Source of the DNA: Pilaira anomala
Taxonomy: Eukaryota; Mucoromycota; Mucoromycetes; Mucorales; Mucoraceae
Length of the DNA stretch: 64,000 nucleotides
Direction of reading: 5' to 3'
NCBI GenBank assembly: GCA_025716855.1
Contig: JAIXMQ010000020.1
Location: 124,001-188,000 of the forward strand
The translations under genes were made by a program, and so were the position numbers. Shown in pieces: positions 22,963-36,558 of this stretch (position 1 is its first letter; each line of letters begins with the position of its first letter). Below the pieces are notes generated by a model that worked only from the letters and a program-made list of their open reading frames with translations, did not search any database and was not told the origin of the DNA.

Positions 22963-25585
22963 ATGGCACCTAAAAAGAAGACTTCTGTTCAAAAGAAGGC
23001 TACTACACCAAAGTCTCAACCTAAACCTGCTGCCACCACTACTAACGCCGCTTCCAAAAAAAACTTGAAGCGTCGTGCAGTTGAACAAGAAGAAGAGGAA
23101 GAAAGTGATAAAGAGGATTTTGGCAATGTAGCTATTGATATGGGATCTTCTGAGGAAGAAGATAATGTTTCTGACGACGAAGGTGATGACATGACTGAAG
23201 CTTTCCCCGAGATTAGTCTTAGTGACGATGAGGAAGACGATGTTGATTTCGAAGCCGATAGTGAAGAACTCGAAGAAGGAGAAGAAGACGAAGAGGAAGA
23301 AGACGAATATATGGCAGGTGATAGCTTAGACGAAGCTGATTTAGACGAAGAACTCGAACGTGAACTTGAAAGAGAAAAGAATGAAGACGAAGACGAAGAC
23401 GAATTCAAAATGTAAGTATTTTATTTTTTTAGATCTCGAAACAATTTTTTTTTTCTTTTGCATATTGATATTAACTAAAAAAAAAAAAAAAAAATAGGCC
23501 TGCCCCTTATCGTGAACGTTATGCTGAGGAAAGATTACCAGAGATTGAAGGTAATTACGATAGTGATAGTTCAACAGAGGAAACGGAAAATACGATTGGA
23601 AATGTACCTCTTGAATGGTATAATGACTTGCCTCATATCGGTTATGATATTGATGGTAAGAAGATTTTGAAACCAGCAACAGGTGATGAACTCGATAAAT
23701 TTTTGGCTACTATGGAAGATCCAGATTCATGGAAGACAGTAAAGAGTGAAGTAGAAGGAAAGGATGTTATACTTGATGATAGAGAATTAGATATTATTCA
23801 ACGTCTTCAAAGAGGTATTATTCCTGATTCAACCTATAATCCTTATGAACCTACAGTTGAATGGTTTACTTCAAAGACCGAGACAATGCCATTAAGCGCA
23901 CGTCCTGAACCCAAGAGTAGATTCGTTCCATCTAAATGGGAAGCTAAAAAGATTATGAAGATTGTACGTGCTATTCGTCAAGGTCGTATTGTACCTCGTA
24001 AACCTAAAGATGAAAAGCCTCGCTTTTATAACCTTTGGGGTGATGAAGATAAACCTCGTGAAGACCATATTATGCATATTGCTGCACCAAAGATGAAATT
24101 ACCTGAACATGATGAAAGTTATAACCCTCCTGCTGAATATCTTCCTGATGAAGATGAAGTAAAACAATGGAATGAATTAGATGAAGAAGATAGACCCAAG
24201 AATTATATTCCAAAGAAATTCTCTAGTTTGCGTCATGTTCCTGCTTATGATAAATTCGTTCAAGAAAGATTCCATCGTTGTCTTGATCTTTATTTGGCTC
24301 CTCGTGTACGTAAGAACAGATTAAATATTGATCCTGAGTCTCTTGTACCCAAGTTACCTAGTCCCAAGGATCTTCGTCCTTTCCCTACACATCAATCTAT
24401 TTCTTATGTAGGTCATACTGGTCGTATTCGTGCTCTCTCTGTTCATCCTAATGGTCTTTATGCCGTTTCTGGTTCTGATGATAACACTTGTCGTCTTTGG
24501 GAAGTTTTGACAGGTCGTTGTCTTACCATGTGGAAATTTGATGGTATCATTCATGCACTCGGTTGGTGTCCTAACCCTGATGTCTGGCTCTTTGCTGTCT
24601 CTGTTGGTCACGGTGAAGTCCATTTGATCTCTCCTCCTAAATTGTGTTCTGCTGAACAAGCCATGAACACAGATCAATTCACAAAGGCTGGTTTCGCTAT
24701 GCCAAAGGAAGATGGTAAACAAGCTGTCACTTGGGTTAGAGCAAGTGAAGCTGATGAAGAGAAGTATGGTTTCAAGGTCCGTATTCAACATACACAAGTT
24801 GTTAAGCAAGTTACATGGCATCGTAAGGGTGATTACCTTGCTACTGTCTCCCCTGACGCAAAGAATCTTGCTGTTCTTATTCATCAAGTATCAAAACATC
24901 AAACTCAAACTCCTTTCAAGCGTCTCAAGGGTCTTGTTCAAAAGGTTGCTTTCCATCCTATCAAGCCTATTTTCTTTGTCGCTGTAAGTTATTTTATTAT
25001 GTTTAGTATATTTTTTTTTAGTTTATTTTCTAATTCATACTTTTTTTTTTATATATTTATAGACTCAAATTTATGTTCGTGTCTATGATTTGATGCAACA
25101 ACAATTAGTTAAAACATTACAAACCAGTGTCAAATGGGTTTCAAGTATTGATATTCATCCAGGTGGTGATAATGTCATTATTGGTTCATACGATAAAAAG
25201 GTGTGCTGGTTCGATTTGGATCTTAGCTCAAGGCCATACAAATCTCTCAGGTAAAGGACATGAAGATCAAAATATATAAACATATATGTATATACTTATC
25301 AAAAAAAAAAAAAAAAATTATAGATATCACGAAAAGGCCGTTCGTCAGGTGTCTTTCCATAAGCGATACCCTCTTTTTGCTTCTTCTTCCGATGACGGTA
25401 CTATTCAAATCTTTTACGGTATGGTCTATAATGATTTGTTACAAAATCCTTTAATTGTACCTGTCAAGATTTTGAGAAGTGAATCTACAAAGGACGGTCT
25501 TGGTGTTTTAAATATCGAGTTCCATCCTACTCAACCTTGGTTATTCTCTAGTGATGCTAGAGGTAACTTTAGTCTCTGGACTTAA
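22963..25585 (+). CDS. ERB1: Ribosome biogenesis protein Erb1 (BOP1 homologue)
   Basis: Four exons (22963-23411, 23498-24983, 25063-25250, 25324-25585) give 794 residues, close to the known yeast length of about 800. The first 150 residues are Lys-rich then very acidic, as in Erb1. The BOP1-specific N-terminal domain follows ([18 protein letters not shown] ... [20 protein letters not shown]). C-terminal WD40 blades run from about residue 410 ([20 protein letters not shown]) to the end ([14 protein letters not shown]). Erb1 forms the PeBoW/Ytm1-Nop7 complex needed for 27S pre-rRNA processing and 60S assembly in the nucleolus. Confidence 0.96.
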
Positions 25586-28500
25586 ATCGTTATTTTTTTT
25601 TTCTCTTTATGTCTTTCTCTCTCTCTCTGTCTTTCTCTCTCCAAAATAATAAAATGCATATTATCATATTAACAGAAGACTTTATTGAAACATTATCACT
25701 ATTTGATTAATCAGTTCAATTTTGCTCAGTTCTACACGAAAAGAAAGCATGAATGGGACATATTTTATTAAGCAATGTACCTACTATTATGTATTTCAAT
25801 AGGAGGTTAATCGTTTGACTATTTTAATAAATCTCAATTAGGTTTATCTATTATTTTCTTGTCTCTTCAAACATAAATCTCTCCTGTCAGTATCCAAAGT
25901 AGGTTTCAAATGTTGGAAACAATAGAAATAGTAGTTACCCAATCCGTATTGTTAAATAGTATTTTTAATGAAAGTCTATACACGCTTTAGTTTGCATAAA
26001 CTGTAAAATATTTAAGTTAATCTATGTATCTTTATATTCGTTGCTTATCATTAAAGCTATATTTCAACCAATATTGCTGTCAAACAATAATGCAACTTTT
26101 GTTTTATAAACATGGTATCACGACACATGTTAATGCAAGTTTTTAGTGTCAGAAGTGATGATGCTATTATACAAGTACATATCTTGTTAGTTTATACTTG
26201 TAACTCTAGTTATATTTTACATGAAGAAACCTTGTAAGTTAATGTAATCCTCGTCTACGAGATAAAGAATTTTTTTTAACGATGTTTCCCTTTTTCATAC
26301 TCGTGTATGTAACTGTATTTATTTTAACAATGTATACAGGCATTCACAGGCTTATTCGTGGCTCTCTTTTCGATTCAGCCACATGTCAGATTTTTTTTAC
26401 ATTGATAATACTTGCTACATTTATTTGAACGTATAAAAAAAAAGTCAAGCCAAGTTCAAAAACTAAACACGTTTTTTATGCTTAGTCTATCCTCTCTCAT
26501 TTTGATTACATAGCGTATGAGTACACTTTTATTAGAAATTAATGGTAGCTATTGGGGGAAAATTCCGTTCAAAGAAATATAAAGGTTGATACACAGAATA
26601 AAAAAATTGAAAATTAGTAATAGTTTGAATAAAAAAAATTAACGTACGTTTAATTGAAAATACCAAGAAAAAGAGTTACACAAATACAAATACACAAAGG
26701 ATTAGCTTTTTAAAATAAACAAGTTATACTTACACTGGATGCATCTTGGGGAGAATAGCGATAATTGGTCAGGATTATATGTTAAATTGTTATTGTTATT
26801 GTTGTTGAAGAGCGGTAGACATTAACAGAGTCAATTATCAGGGAAGAGCAAAGGTCATGAGAACTAAAGCCTTGTAGGAACTTGGAAAGAATTGTGAAAA
26901 GTAGTGAGTAATTGTCACCAGAAGAAATAAAACGTATTTCGAAAAGATAATAATAAAAGTCAGGTAGAATTTATGGCGAGTATTATCATAGTTTTTTTTT
27001 CCCTAGAAGCTCCGTAAAGGACGGAAGGGATAAGGTTCTACAAAAAAATAACAAGAAATTAACTAGAAATTTGCTGTTAAAAGTATCCGCGATTTCAACT
27101 TAGACAACTTTCAGCCTTGTTGCTTTCGATATTATAACCTTCTCAAGAAAGGTTTTTCTAAAAAAAAAAAAAAAAAAAAAACATCTTTCAACCCGTTCTG
27201 ATGTTGGAAGGAGAAAGTGAAAAACTGAAAATTATACCTTTAACTCTTTCACCGATTGTATAACCATTTAAACAATCCAAAATTTTTGTGGCCCATCATA
27301 GCTAACTCATACCGGAGGGGGGGAGGGGGGTTTGTTCGTTATAGATTTGATCAGCCAGAGCCGTTAAGTACTTTTGCCGCTTAACTATTTAAATTTCAAA
27401 AGTCCTCGTTTTATGAGGAGGATGCAAGTATGCACAGTTGGTAAACATAAGGGAGAAGAATAAAATAAATAATGATGTAAAAAGTAACCTTTATTTTCAA
27501 ATTATCTAAAAAAAACAAATTGACTGGCATTTATTTACAAGTTGTTCCAATTAAAAGTAAAATCCTGCACTAGAACAAACCTACTACATACAATAACAAA
27601 AGCTATATATAATTCTTATGTAGGATCAAGATAATCGACGTAATCAACAATTAATCTTTTTTTAAGTCTTAAAAGGTGTGAGTATGAAATGTGGCTAATA
27701 CTAAATTGAAAAAAAAAAAAAAAGAACTGGATATAATAATGAAGCCTAAAAAAAAAAAAAATGATGATACGTCGTTTACATTCTTAAAGCAAATTATTAT
27801 TTTAAAATGGCCTAAAAATCAGAATCTTGTGTTTTAATATTAAAACGTGGGCATAGTAAGAAAAAAATCAAGCTTGAAAGATATGTACATACATAAAAAA
27901 CCATGTTTAACACTCTAAGAAAAAATAAAATGATATACATATATCCTTCCTGGTTTAAAAGTAACAAGTGATTTTTAACTAAAATCTCATTCTCCATTTA
28001 GTAGCTGTCAGCACACTTCCTAAAATAAAACATCCTGAATATTGTTTGATAAACAAATATACTTTTTTTGTATCATGATTTACTAGAGAGTAAGTACTTG
28101 TTATGTATGACGTGTGTTCAGCAAGTAAAGAAGCTTTTTTTTTTTTTTTTTTTTATGTTAACCGTATCCATATATAACAAATAAATAAAAAAGAAATTAG
28201 TACTACCATCTAATTCTACATCGCATGCAGAAAATAATAAGACGAATATTCGTTTCTAATACAATATTGATAAGATGGAATGATTTTAATATTGGTGACA
28301 ACTACAGATATTGGCTACATATTAAACTTTTTTTTTTCGTAGAGCTATTTGAAAACATTGACAAAAAAAAAAAAAAAAAAAAAGAATCTTTTATCATTCC
28401 AGTTGAAATTTGATTCATCATAATCGTTAGTTTTTATAGTGGTGCAGAGATTATATTCTATTTTTTTATAATGTGTAGGTACATTACATAGTATTATCTT

Positions 28501-30630
28501 TTTTTCTTATCAGATGTTTTTTTTATCGCATAAATATGTGATATTTAATTGATTTTTTTTTTGTTCGATGCACACACACCACGGGTTATATTCGGCGGCG
28601 GTACGCCAAACGAACCCACTCCGATATGAAAAGGAGTTTCTAGAACATTTTTTTTTTGCTCAACAAAAACCCAGATGGATGGACAGCAGAACCTTGGCGA
28701 GCGGCTTGGGGTTTAATAGAAACTTTCGGTTATATCTTCAGCCTTTTTGTTACGGAACGTGTTCCTTATTAAATTTTTCTTTTTATGCTTAGAAGCCAAG
28801 AGTTTAATTTTATTATCAGCCTAAAAAGAGAGAGACGGATGAATCTATATTTTAAAAGATTGACAAAAAAGAAATATATTCATAAAATGACGTATTGAAA
28901 GGTGATACATCCACGTCAAAAAAGAAAAAGGTAAAAAACTGCGGTGGCGGATTTTTTATTAAAAATTTATGATAATGACCCTCCAGAAATTTTATTTTAA
29001 AAGGCACAGACCCTATTGACCTAAATATAGTTTATAACAGCGTCCATCAATGTTTATCGGGTAACACTAATAAAATTTACTCGTGAACTAAATATTTTGT
29101 CGTATTGTATTAGTTACTTTATTGCAAATTTAGGACATAGAAGTTATTAGAGAGACGTGCCCACTTGATAAAAGTAGATGCAGGTCAGTTACTGCTCAGG
29201 ATTTACTCAGAGCTAGGTTAAAAGCATTCGCTGAGTCGTTCTAGGATGTATTAGGTAAATAGGTACATTGGCAACAAAGAAAAGTCGACCGATTCCAAAG
29301 TGTCTCGAATATATTTTTTTGTATATCTTATATACGCATTCGATCGTTCTTTTACATACTAGTTATTAGCTTGAAAAAAAAAAGGTAAACAAAGAAATTA
29401 ACATATATAATGTTGAACTTCTTTTTTTGTTGTTGTTGTTGTGTTCTGTTGTAACAACATAGTTGAGTATTACACATTGACATCAAATAATTTGTTTTTC
29501 CATACATATTTATAGCCCTTTTCTTTTATCTAGTTTATTACAAGATTTTTTTTTTTTTATTCTTATCAGTTTATTAGAAAAACGTCATATCTTCTCAAAC
29601 TAATTCTGAAAACATGTATAAATAATAAATATAAATAAAAAAAAACAATAAGTGTCTTTTTTTTTTTTGAAAAGATTCAACAATAAAAAGATATAGTTTT
29701 TTATACACAAGTCGTTTACTTTTGGAATAATAAGGTAAATGAGAATGTAATACAAAAAGGTGGAACTCGATAAATAGTTATACTCTTCATTTGCTCGACT
29801 AATAAACAATGGTAAGGATAGTATAGGAAATCTACGATCTTTTTTTTTTTTTTTTTTTTTTTTTTTACCAACATACAGGTTTTTTTTTTCTTTGTTATTT
29901 TACTCCTTAAAACTCTTTTTCTTTTCATTTTCAAGCTGGGGAAAGCCCATTTATAGTAATATGCTGAACAATCATGAAGTTAGGTTAAGCCTTTGTAACG
30001 GTCATGTTGATTTTTTAGAAAAAGTCCCAAAAAAGAGAAAGATAAACATGTATGTTTATTACACTAAATAATAATGCGTAAGACAAGAAATTTCTTTTTG
30101 CAAAACCTTAATATTTTTTAGAACACAATAATATCTGAAAGGAGAAGTGTTTGCTAATATGTTTAGAAAAAAAAAAAAAAAGGGAGTTCGTATATATTCT
30201 GTTGAAAATGAGCGAGAAGGGGAAGAATATTATAAATATATTTTAAAATGAAACTCGACCAAGCGTGTGAATAAAAAAAAATATAGGTTAAATTGGAGCT
30301 TCCGTCTCACTATGTACACTGTACATTTAGATTCGATTGTAAATATATGTATCTTCAGAAGAAAAAAAAAAGTAATAAAGTTTAAACCAAAGGAGTGATG
30401 AAGTGAACACATTGAAAATATAATTTACACATTTCAAAAACATTACAATATTGGGAGTATAAATTAAACAGTAAAAAAAGACAACGGGTGTTACATTAAA
30501 TTTATAATAGATTCAAACGCGTTTAATCATCACTGCATAAAATAATAGACTACTTTACGCATAACTTAACAGCTTGTTTAATGCGACTATTACTTTTTTA
30601 TATAGATAATATGTTTCATCACATGTACAA

Positions 30631-30665
<35 letters not shown>

Positions 30666-31765
30666 TTTTATCATCCTACATGTATATATATGTTGAAATG
30701 ATGTTATAACTATAGCACAAAAACTATATATATAAATTAGTTCCATAATAATGATCCTGCCCAAATTATTTTTTTTTTAGTATAGGAGTTTTTTTTTGTC
30801 TGCTACTGGTATATATAACATCTCTCTCTTTTTTTTTCTATGGATTAGCAAAGCAGGGTCAATATAAATGCACCTTATTTAATTCAGTTAGTCGTATGTT
30901 TACAGATCAGTTTTCTAATATACATAGCAGCAAATTCCCTCCTTTTTTTTTTTGTTTTTTTTTTAAAAAAAAAAGAAGAATTGAATGACACAATGATTTT
31001 TGGGGTTAATAGAATTGAATATTTACCTTGCTTTGCAGAGAGTCTGAAGATTCAAAGGAGGATGAGAAGGAGCCATTAAGGGCTTATACAATTAGTTTTT
31101 TCTGTTAATTATTTTTAGGTCACTAATAACCTTATTAATATTCTTTTCGAAAATTAAAAAGACCACTAAAATGATTATTTAGTATACATCTATTTCATTT
31201 ATTTAGACTAATAAAACATTTGTTTCACTAAAACTCCTGGGAGAAATAATAAAGGCGTTTAAACAAGTATGTGACCACTACAGTCAGATGAGCCCAGTCT
31301 TCTCTCCTCTTTTTGGCGTATTCGTGTATGAGAACAAAAAAGAAAACAATGACATATATAGGTTGCATAAAAAAAAAAAAACTATTATAACCCGATGACA
31401 GCAAAAAGAGAGAGAGAGAGAGAGAGATAGGAACCTTAAACTGATTAAGCTCATCGCTAATTGAATATCCCTTTTACAAGAGTAACATGAAAATGACAGG
31501 TCATTGATATTCTTGTAAACTGTAAAGAGGACTGTAGTACTAATTTTAATCAGAAAAAAAAAAAGCAGAGAGAATTAAACGCCTTTTTTTTTCATATACA
31601 GAATATTTTGTTTTATATCCCAGATTTGCAAAAGTGGTGCCTTGAAAAGCCACAAAGAGAGAGAGAGAGAGAGAAAGTGAGAAAGTGAGAGAGATTTTTT
31701 TTTTTTTCGGGTAGAAATTTTTTAGTTTTTCATTTTTTTCTATTCAGTAAAAAAAAAAAACCAGC
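25586..31765. other. 6.2-kb gene-poor interval
   Basis: I found no coding sequence with family resemblance, splice continuity or unusual length, and no tRNA or snRNA signature. It contains A/T runs (for example 27160-27181, 28138-28154, 29840-29866), a (CA)n tract at about 30636-30662, (AG)n at about 31399-31427 and 31658-31674, and a slightly GC-richer patch at 28590-28625. It could hold non-coding transcripts or fast-evolving small genes that I cannot see. Confidence 0.5.
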
Positions 31766-32534
31766 ATGTCAACACAACGCAACTATATTATTGAACACAT
31801 GGAAGATGCCATGCATGAATGGTGTGCTTTAGAATACAAGCACATGTTACAAAAGATCGGACCAGATCATCTTTATTTCACGTCATTGACAGACAAGTGT
31901 TTAAACGAAGGTATGCCAGAAGAAGTCAAGACAGCTAAATGTTATCAAGTTGACGTCCTGAATTTACCTGGTGTCAAACCCGAGGAAATTTGTTTATTGG
32001 ACCCTGCTGGTACTTCAGAGTTGGCACCAGAGGATGGAGATAAATTCAAGTACTTTTTATTTGGTGGTATTTTGGGAGATCATCCTCCTAGAGGTAAAAA
32101 AAAAAAAAAAAAAACGGAGAGTTATATATATATATATATATATACTTATCATCATTATAGATCGTACTGGTGAATTGCGTAAATTAGGATTTGCAGGTAG
32201 ACGCCTTGGTCCAGTTCAAATGACAACTGATACTGCTGTCAATGTCACTAAGAGAGTTGTAGAAGATAGAAGTAAGTTTGATGCGTAAAAAGATTTTATA
32301 TATAGATATTAAATATATACATTTGTAGTTCCTTTAGATCAAATTCCCTATATCGATTACCCAGAGATTTTCTTTTCTCGTCATGAATCTGTTACTATGC
32401 CTTTCCGTTATATTGCGGAAACTAAAACAATTACTACTAAAGACGGTCAAGAAAAGACAATTAAAAAGCCTTTGATGCCTCCTGGTATGTTGGATTTACT
32501 CAAGAGAGACAATGAAATGACACTTGAATTTTAA
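31766..32534 (+). CDS. SFM1: SPOUT-type protein arginine methyltransferase Sfm1
   Basis: Three exons (31766-32093, 32161-32271, 32329-32534) give 214 residues, the size of yeast Sfm1. Motifs match the family along the whole length: YIIEHMEDAMHEWCALEY at the start, ICLLDP, FLFGGILGDHPPRDRT (the SAM-binding knot region), RRLGPVQMTTDTAVNVT, YIDYPE, MPFRYI and PPGMLDLL near the end. Sfm1 methylates an arginine of ribosomal protein uS3 (Rps3) using S-adenosylmethionine. Intron 1 contains an A run and a TA microsatellite. Confidence 0.95.
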
Positions 32535-33015
32535 AATGTAAATAATAAATTATACTACTTTTTGCTTCTTCAAACTATTGAATAATAGCTCACGCCATAA
32601 TTTTTAATTTATATACCTTGTTTTCTGGTCTGACCGGAATAAGAGTTTATTAGCCTCCTCTTCAGGTTTTTGTTAAAAACTATGAATAAGTTAAATGCTT
32701 TTTGTTTAATTTGACAAATGGTGGTTGCACGGAAAAGCACGTCGAAATAATTTGTAATGATGGCATGTATTTGTCATTTACGATGATCAAAAAGAGTATT
32801 GAAACTACGATTATTATCGCCTTTTGTAGCTTGACTCATATTTCTTTTTGCGACATATTGAGAGAGATTAAAATGTAACCAATAAGAGTTGGATACGATT
32901 TTTTATTTTAATTTTTTTTTTATTTTACATATTTTATTTTCTCTTGAGATTCTGGCCACATAAAATATAATTTAGTATTGAACACAAAGGGGGAGAGACA
33001 GACAGACAGACAGGC

Positions 33016-33090
<75 letters not shown>

Positions 33091-33894
33091 GGGGGGGGAT
33101 AAATAGAACAGACTCTTTTAAGAATACCCACGGTTCAATCCCAATGGTTGTCCAACCATCGAAAACTCACCAATAAGCGGATACTTTTCTACTTTTGACT
33201 CTTTATGCCTAACCTTCAGTCAAATTATCAAGACCCCAATAAACAATTTAACAGAAACCAAAAAAGTGGAGTATTTACCCGACAAAATTTAATTGCTAGA
33301 TTTAGAATTTCGTCATTATTTTTTATTTTAGGTAATTAACCAATTAAATTAAACAGAAGGCACGAGAAAAAGGATATAAATAGTAGCCCCATTTTTTTTT
33401 ATTTTTTCCTTTTTTTTTCCTTTTTTTTTTCTTTACCTTTTTTTTTTGTTAAAAAACACTTAATACCTTCTTTATACATTATATATATTTATTATTTTTT
33501 ATCATGGCTTCTTACTGATTTGCTCTCCCAAAGCGAAACAAACTATAAACTTATTTCTTCTCTCAAAGCAATAACAAAATACCAACAAATTTCAACAAAA
33601 TTTGGTAGTTTTTTAACTCAAAAATCTCTTTTTACATACAAACATAACATGTTAACTCTCCCCGAACTTGGACATAGCCCACTATTGGCATTATATTATA
33701 CGACTTAGTCACATCAATTTATAACAACAACAACAACAACAAAAAAGGAATCTCTCTTAAAACAAAATCTATTTAACTATTTCTCTCTCTCTCTGTGTAA
33801 ACTCTCTCTCAATCTCTCAATCTCTCAATCTCTCAATCTCTCAATCTCTCAATCTCTCAATTTAATTAATACATCTACTACTACTACTACTACT
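32535..33894. other. Intergenic and 5' leader of the kinase gene, with purine-only microsatellites
   Basis: Contains (GACA)n at 32996-33045, (GA)n at about 33045-33086 and a G run at 33089-33098. From 33380 onward the sequence is pyrimidine-rich, leading to the octamer array and a CTA triplet run directly before the kinase ATG. The short frame at 33520-33708 shows no family features and is probably leader sequence. Confidence 0.6.
33803..33862 (+). repeat. 8-bp tandem repeat CTCTCAAT upstream of kinase
   Basis: About seven uninterrupted CTCTCAAT units, then TTAATTAATACATC and a CTA triplet run ending at the ATG at 33895. It lies in the probable 5' leader or core promoter. Confidence 0.9.
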
Positions 33895-35088
33895 ATGGTA
33901 CAATCTGAATCTTATTGGTCTGAACTCTCTACTACTATGGTCGACAAAATCGTCGGTCAAGAATATCAACTGCTCGAAGTACTAGGTCACGGAGCATACG
34001 GCTGTCTTTTCTTGGGTCAATCTACTAAAAACAACGGTTATGTTGCGGTCAAAGTACTCACAAAATCTGGACTTGATCTTCAACAACTTCAACTTCAACA
34101 ACTTGAAATCGATATCCAATCTTCTCTTTCACATCCAAACTTATTAGCGCTTCATCGTGTTATTCATGATCAAGATTATATTTATATGGTGATGGAACTT
34201 TGTGATCAAGGTGATTTATTTGATTTCGTCATTCGAGATCAAGATAGCAATAATTCACTTCGTGAAGAAGATTTAGTCAAGAAACTTTTCTTACAAATCT
34301 TGGAAGCTGTCGAAAGTATGCATGCTCAAGGCGTCTATCATCGTGATTTAAAACTTGAAAATGTATTACTTAAATGTGAAGATGAAGAAGATGAAGATGA
34401 TATTAGCTGTAAAGTAGCGGATTTCGGTTTAGCTACTCGTGAAAGATATTCTATCGAATTCGGTTGTGGTTCTACTTCTTATTTAGCTCCTGAACACTTT
34501 GATGATTCTATTAGTACTGAAGAACTTGTACCTTATGATGCTGCTGCTTCTGATGTTTGGTCTCTCGGTGTCTTATTGTTAGCTTTAATTTTTGGTCGTA
34601 ATCCTTGGCAAGAAGCTTCAAGTGCTGATGCTACTTACAATGAATTTAAAAGATCTCCCATCATCTTGAAAGAACAATTATTCCCTGAATTATCAATCTC
34701 TACCTATCGTTTTCTTGAACAAGTTTTGGCTGTCAATGGTGCCGATAGACCTTCTGTATCTGAAATGAAGGATCAATTTTTATCGATTGATCGTCTTTAC
34801 ACTGATGAAGATGATTATGATCAAGAGGAACCTACTGCTGCTATCTTTACTTCAACTGCTACTACTACCGCTACTAAACGTGCTGATATCACTTCTTATG
34901 ATTCTGCTTTCTTCTCTGGTGGTACTGGTTCTTCTTGGTCCGATATGGTTGAAGAAGATGAAGAAGAACAACTCCGTCATCAATATGATAAACCTTCTTC
35001 TCATCATAGTCCTGCTATTTCTCAATACGATGATGAAGATACTGATATGTTTGTTCATAGTGGCGAGAAAGAGTCTTGGTGGCTTTAA
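33895..35088 (+). CDS. Ser/Thr protein kinase, Ran1/Sks1/Vhs1-like
   Basis: Intronless, 397 residues. All catalytic elements are present: glycine loop GHGAYG (31-36), Lys53 in VAVKVL, HRDLKLEN with Asp151, Lys153 and Asn156, DFG at 176-178, APE in SYLAPEHF and SDVWSLGVLL. The DLKLEN loop with a short domain ending near residue 297 resembles fungal Ran1/Pat1 and Sks1/Vhs1 kinases, which respond to nutrients; the exact orthology is inference. An acidic insert (EDEEDEDD) sits between the catalytic loop and DFG. The C-terminal 100 residues are acidic and Ser/Thr-rich. A second in-frame ATG at residue 15 is an alternative start. Confidence 0.85.
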   Translation: MVQSESYWSELSTTMVDKIVGQEYQLLEVLGHGAYGCLFLGQSTKNNGYVAVKVLTKSGLDLQQLQLQQLEIDIQSSLSHPNLLALHRVIHDQDYIYMVMELCDQGDLFDFVIRDQDSNNSLREEDLVKKLFLQILEAVESMHAQGVYHRDLKLENVLLKCEDEEDEDDISCKVADFGLATRERYSIEFGCGSTSYLAPEHFDDSISTEELVPYDAAASDVWSLGVLLLALIFGRNPWQEASSADATYNEFKRSPIILKEQLFPELSISTYRFLEQVLAVNGADRPSVSEMKDQFLSIDRLYTDEDDYDQEEPTAAIFTSTATTTATKRADITSYDSAFFSGGTGSSWSDMVEEDEEEQLRHQYDKPSSHHSPAISQYDDEDTDMFVHSGEKESWWL

Positions 35089-35371
35089 TTTTTCTTTTTA
35101 TATATATACATACGCTTTTTGTTTCTATTCCCCCCCCCCCCCCCCCTACTCCATCTATCTTTTTTTTTTTTCATTCAAAAACATAAATAAATAAATAAAT
35201 ATTGATTTTGTCACAAATTATAATTGGTTCGTTTTATTTTTAATAAAAGGGCAAAATATTTAAATATGTGGCGTTTTTTTTTTTTTATATAATTATAAAT
35301 TATAAAACGTGTTGTTATAGTAACACGCATTTTTATATTGTGATATTATAATATATTATTTATAGTTTGAT

Positions 35372-36329
35372 TCAAGTGAAAATCACCATGGGAGTAACAG
35401 TTTCTCGTATTAAAGAACCCAACATGTTTTCATCTTTAAGATAATTACTAGGGAATTCAACTAAATGCCCAGTGATTTTAGATAATCTATTTCTTATTTC
35501 TCTTCCATGAATATCAGGATTTGCAACATGCCCATGGGGTATTTTAGTTGGATCAGGTAAAAACTTACGATGTTGTTCAAAAGTGTGTACAGTATCATCT
35601 GGAACACACCGAAATAAATCCCTATAGATCATTGTATTCTTATGTGCAGTCTTGTTCCATAATTCTTTACAACAATGATCTGCTAATGGATCTAATGCTC
35701 TTGCCATCTTTTCTTCTAATAGTCCATTTTCAACACTACCTGATCGCTTTTCATGATTTAATACCATATCTGGTCCCGATTTTTCAAAATTTTGAATCTC
35801 TTGCTCTGTAGAGTGTCGATGGATTTGGGGTTGACTTGTACCATGATCCAAACTAGGTCGAATTTGATCGGCTTTTCCATGGATGATTTCTTCCCATTTT
35901 GTAAATTCTAATAACCCCAAATGTTCTTTAAACAGATGTGTACGTAATGTATGTGCAAATTTTGCTGCCTTGTATTCTTTACCGTCCATAAATGATGGTA
36001 CCATATCTGTATCCTCAATTAACATTGCAATTTCAGAGTCTCGATTACCCAATTGTGAACGATCATTAATATTAGCTTTTTTTTTTTAAAAAAAAAAAAT
36101 TAATTTAGTATTTTTCTTTATGCAGTAATTATATATATATATTTTTTTTACCTGATCCAACCAATACAATACGATCATCTACAATAAGTATTTTATCATG
36201 AATATAGACCAATTCACTGACATAATGTTCTCGATCATCATCATCCCAAATATCTTTTTCATTATTATTATTATTCTTGTTGTTGTTATTATTATTATTA
36301 TTATTTGGTATAGGTGTAGCTGTAGGTTC

Positions 36330-36360
<31 letters not shown>

Positions 36361-36515
36361 AAGATTTCATTCGATGTATTATTAGGATTCGCAGTGACAT
36401 TGGTAGTATTTGTTGTAGTTGTAGTTGTAGTTGTAGTAGCAGCTAATGCAGAACCGCTAGGTGTCTTTTTTAAAGCATCTTTTGATTTAGTTTTTGTAAC
36501 TGGCTTTTTGTTGTT

Positions 36516-36558
<43 letters not shown>

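Noticed and set aside
23016..23408. Poly-Ser minus-strand frame
   Set aside because: Antisense reading of the Asp/Glu-rich tract of ERB1.
24354..24887. 177-residue minus-strand frame inside ERB1
   Set aside because: Antisense shadow of the WD40 coding region with no family features.
28568..28792. 74-residue plus-strand frame in the gene-poor interval
   Set aside because: Balanced composition and slightly GC-richer, but no family match, no intron partners and short; not enough to call.
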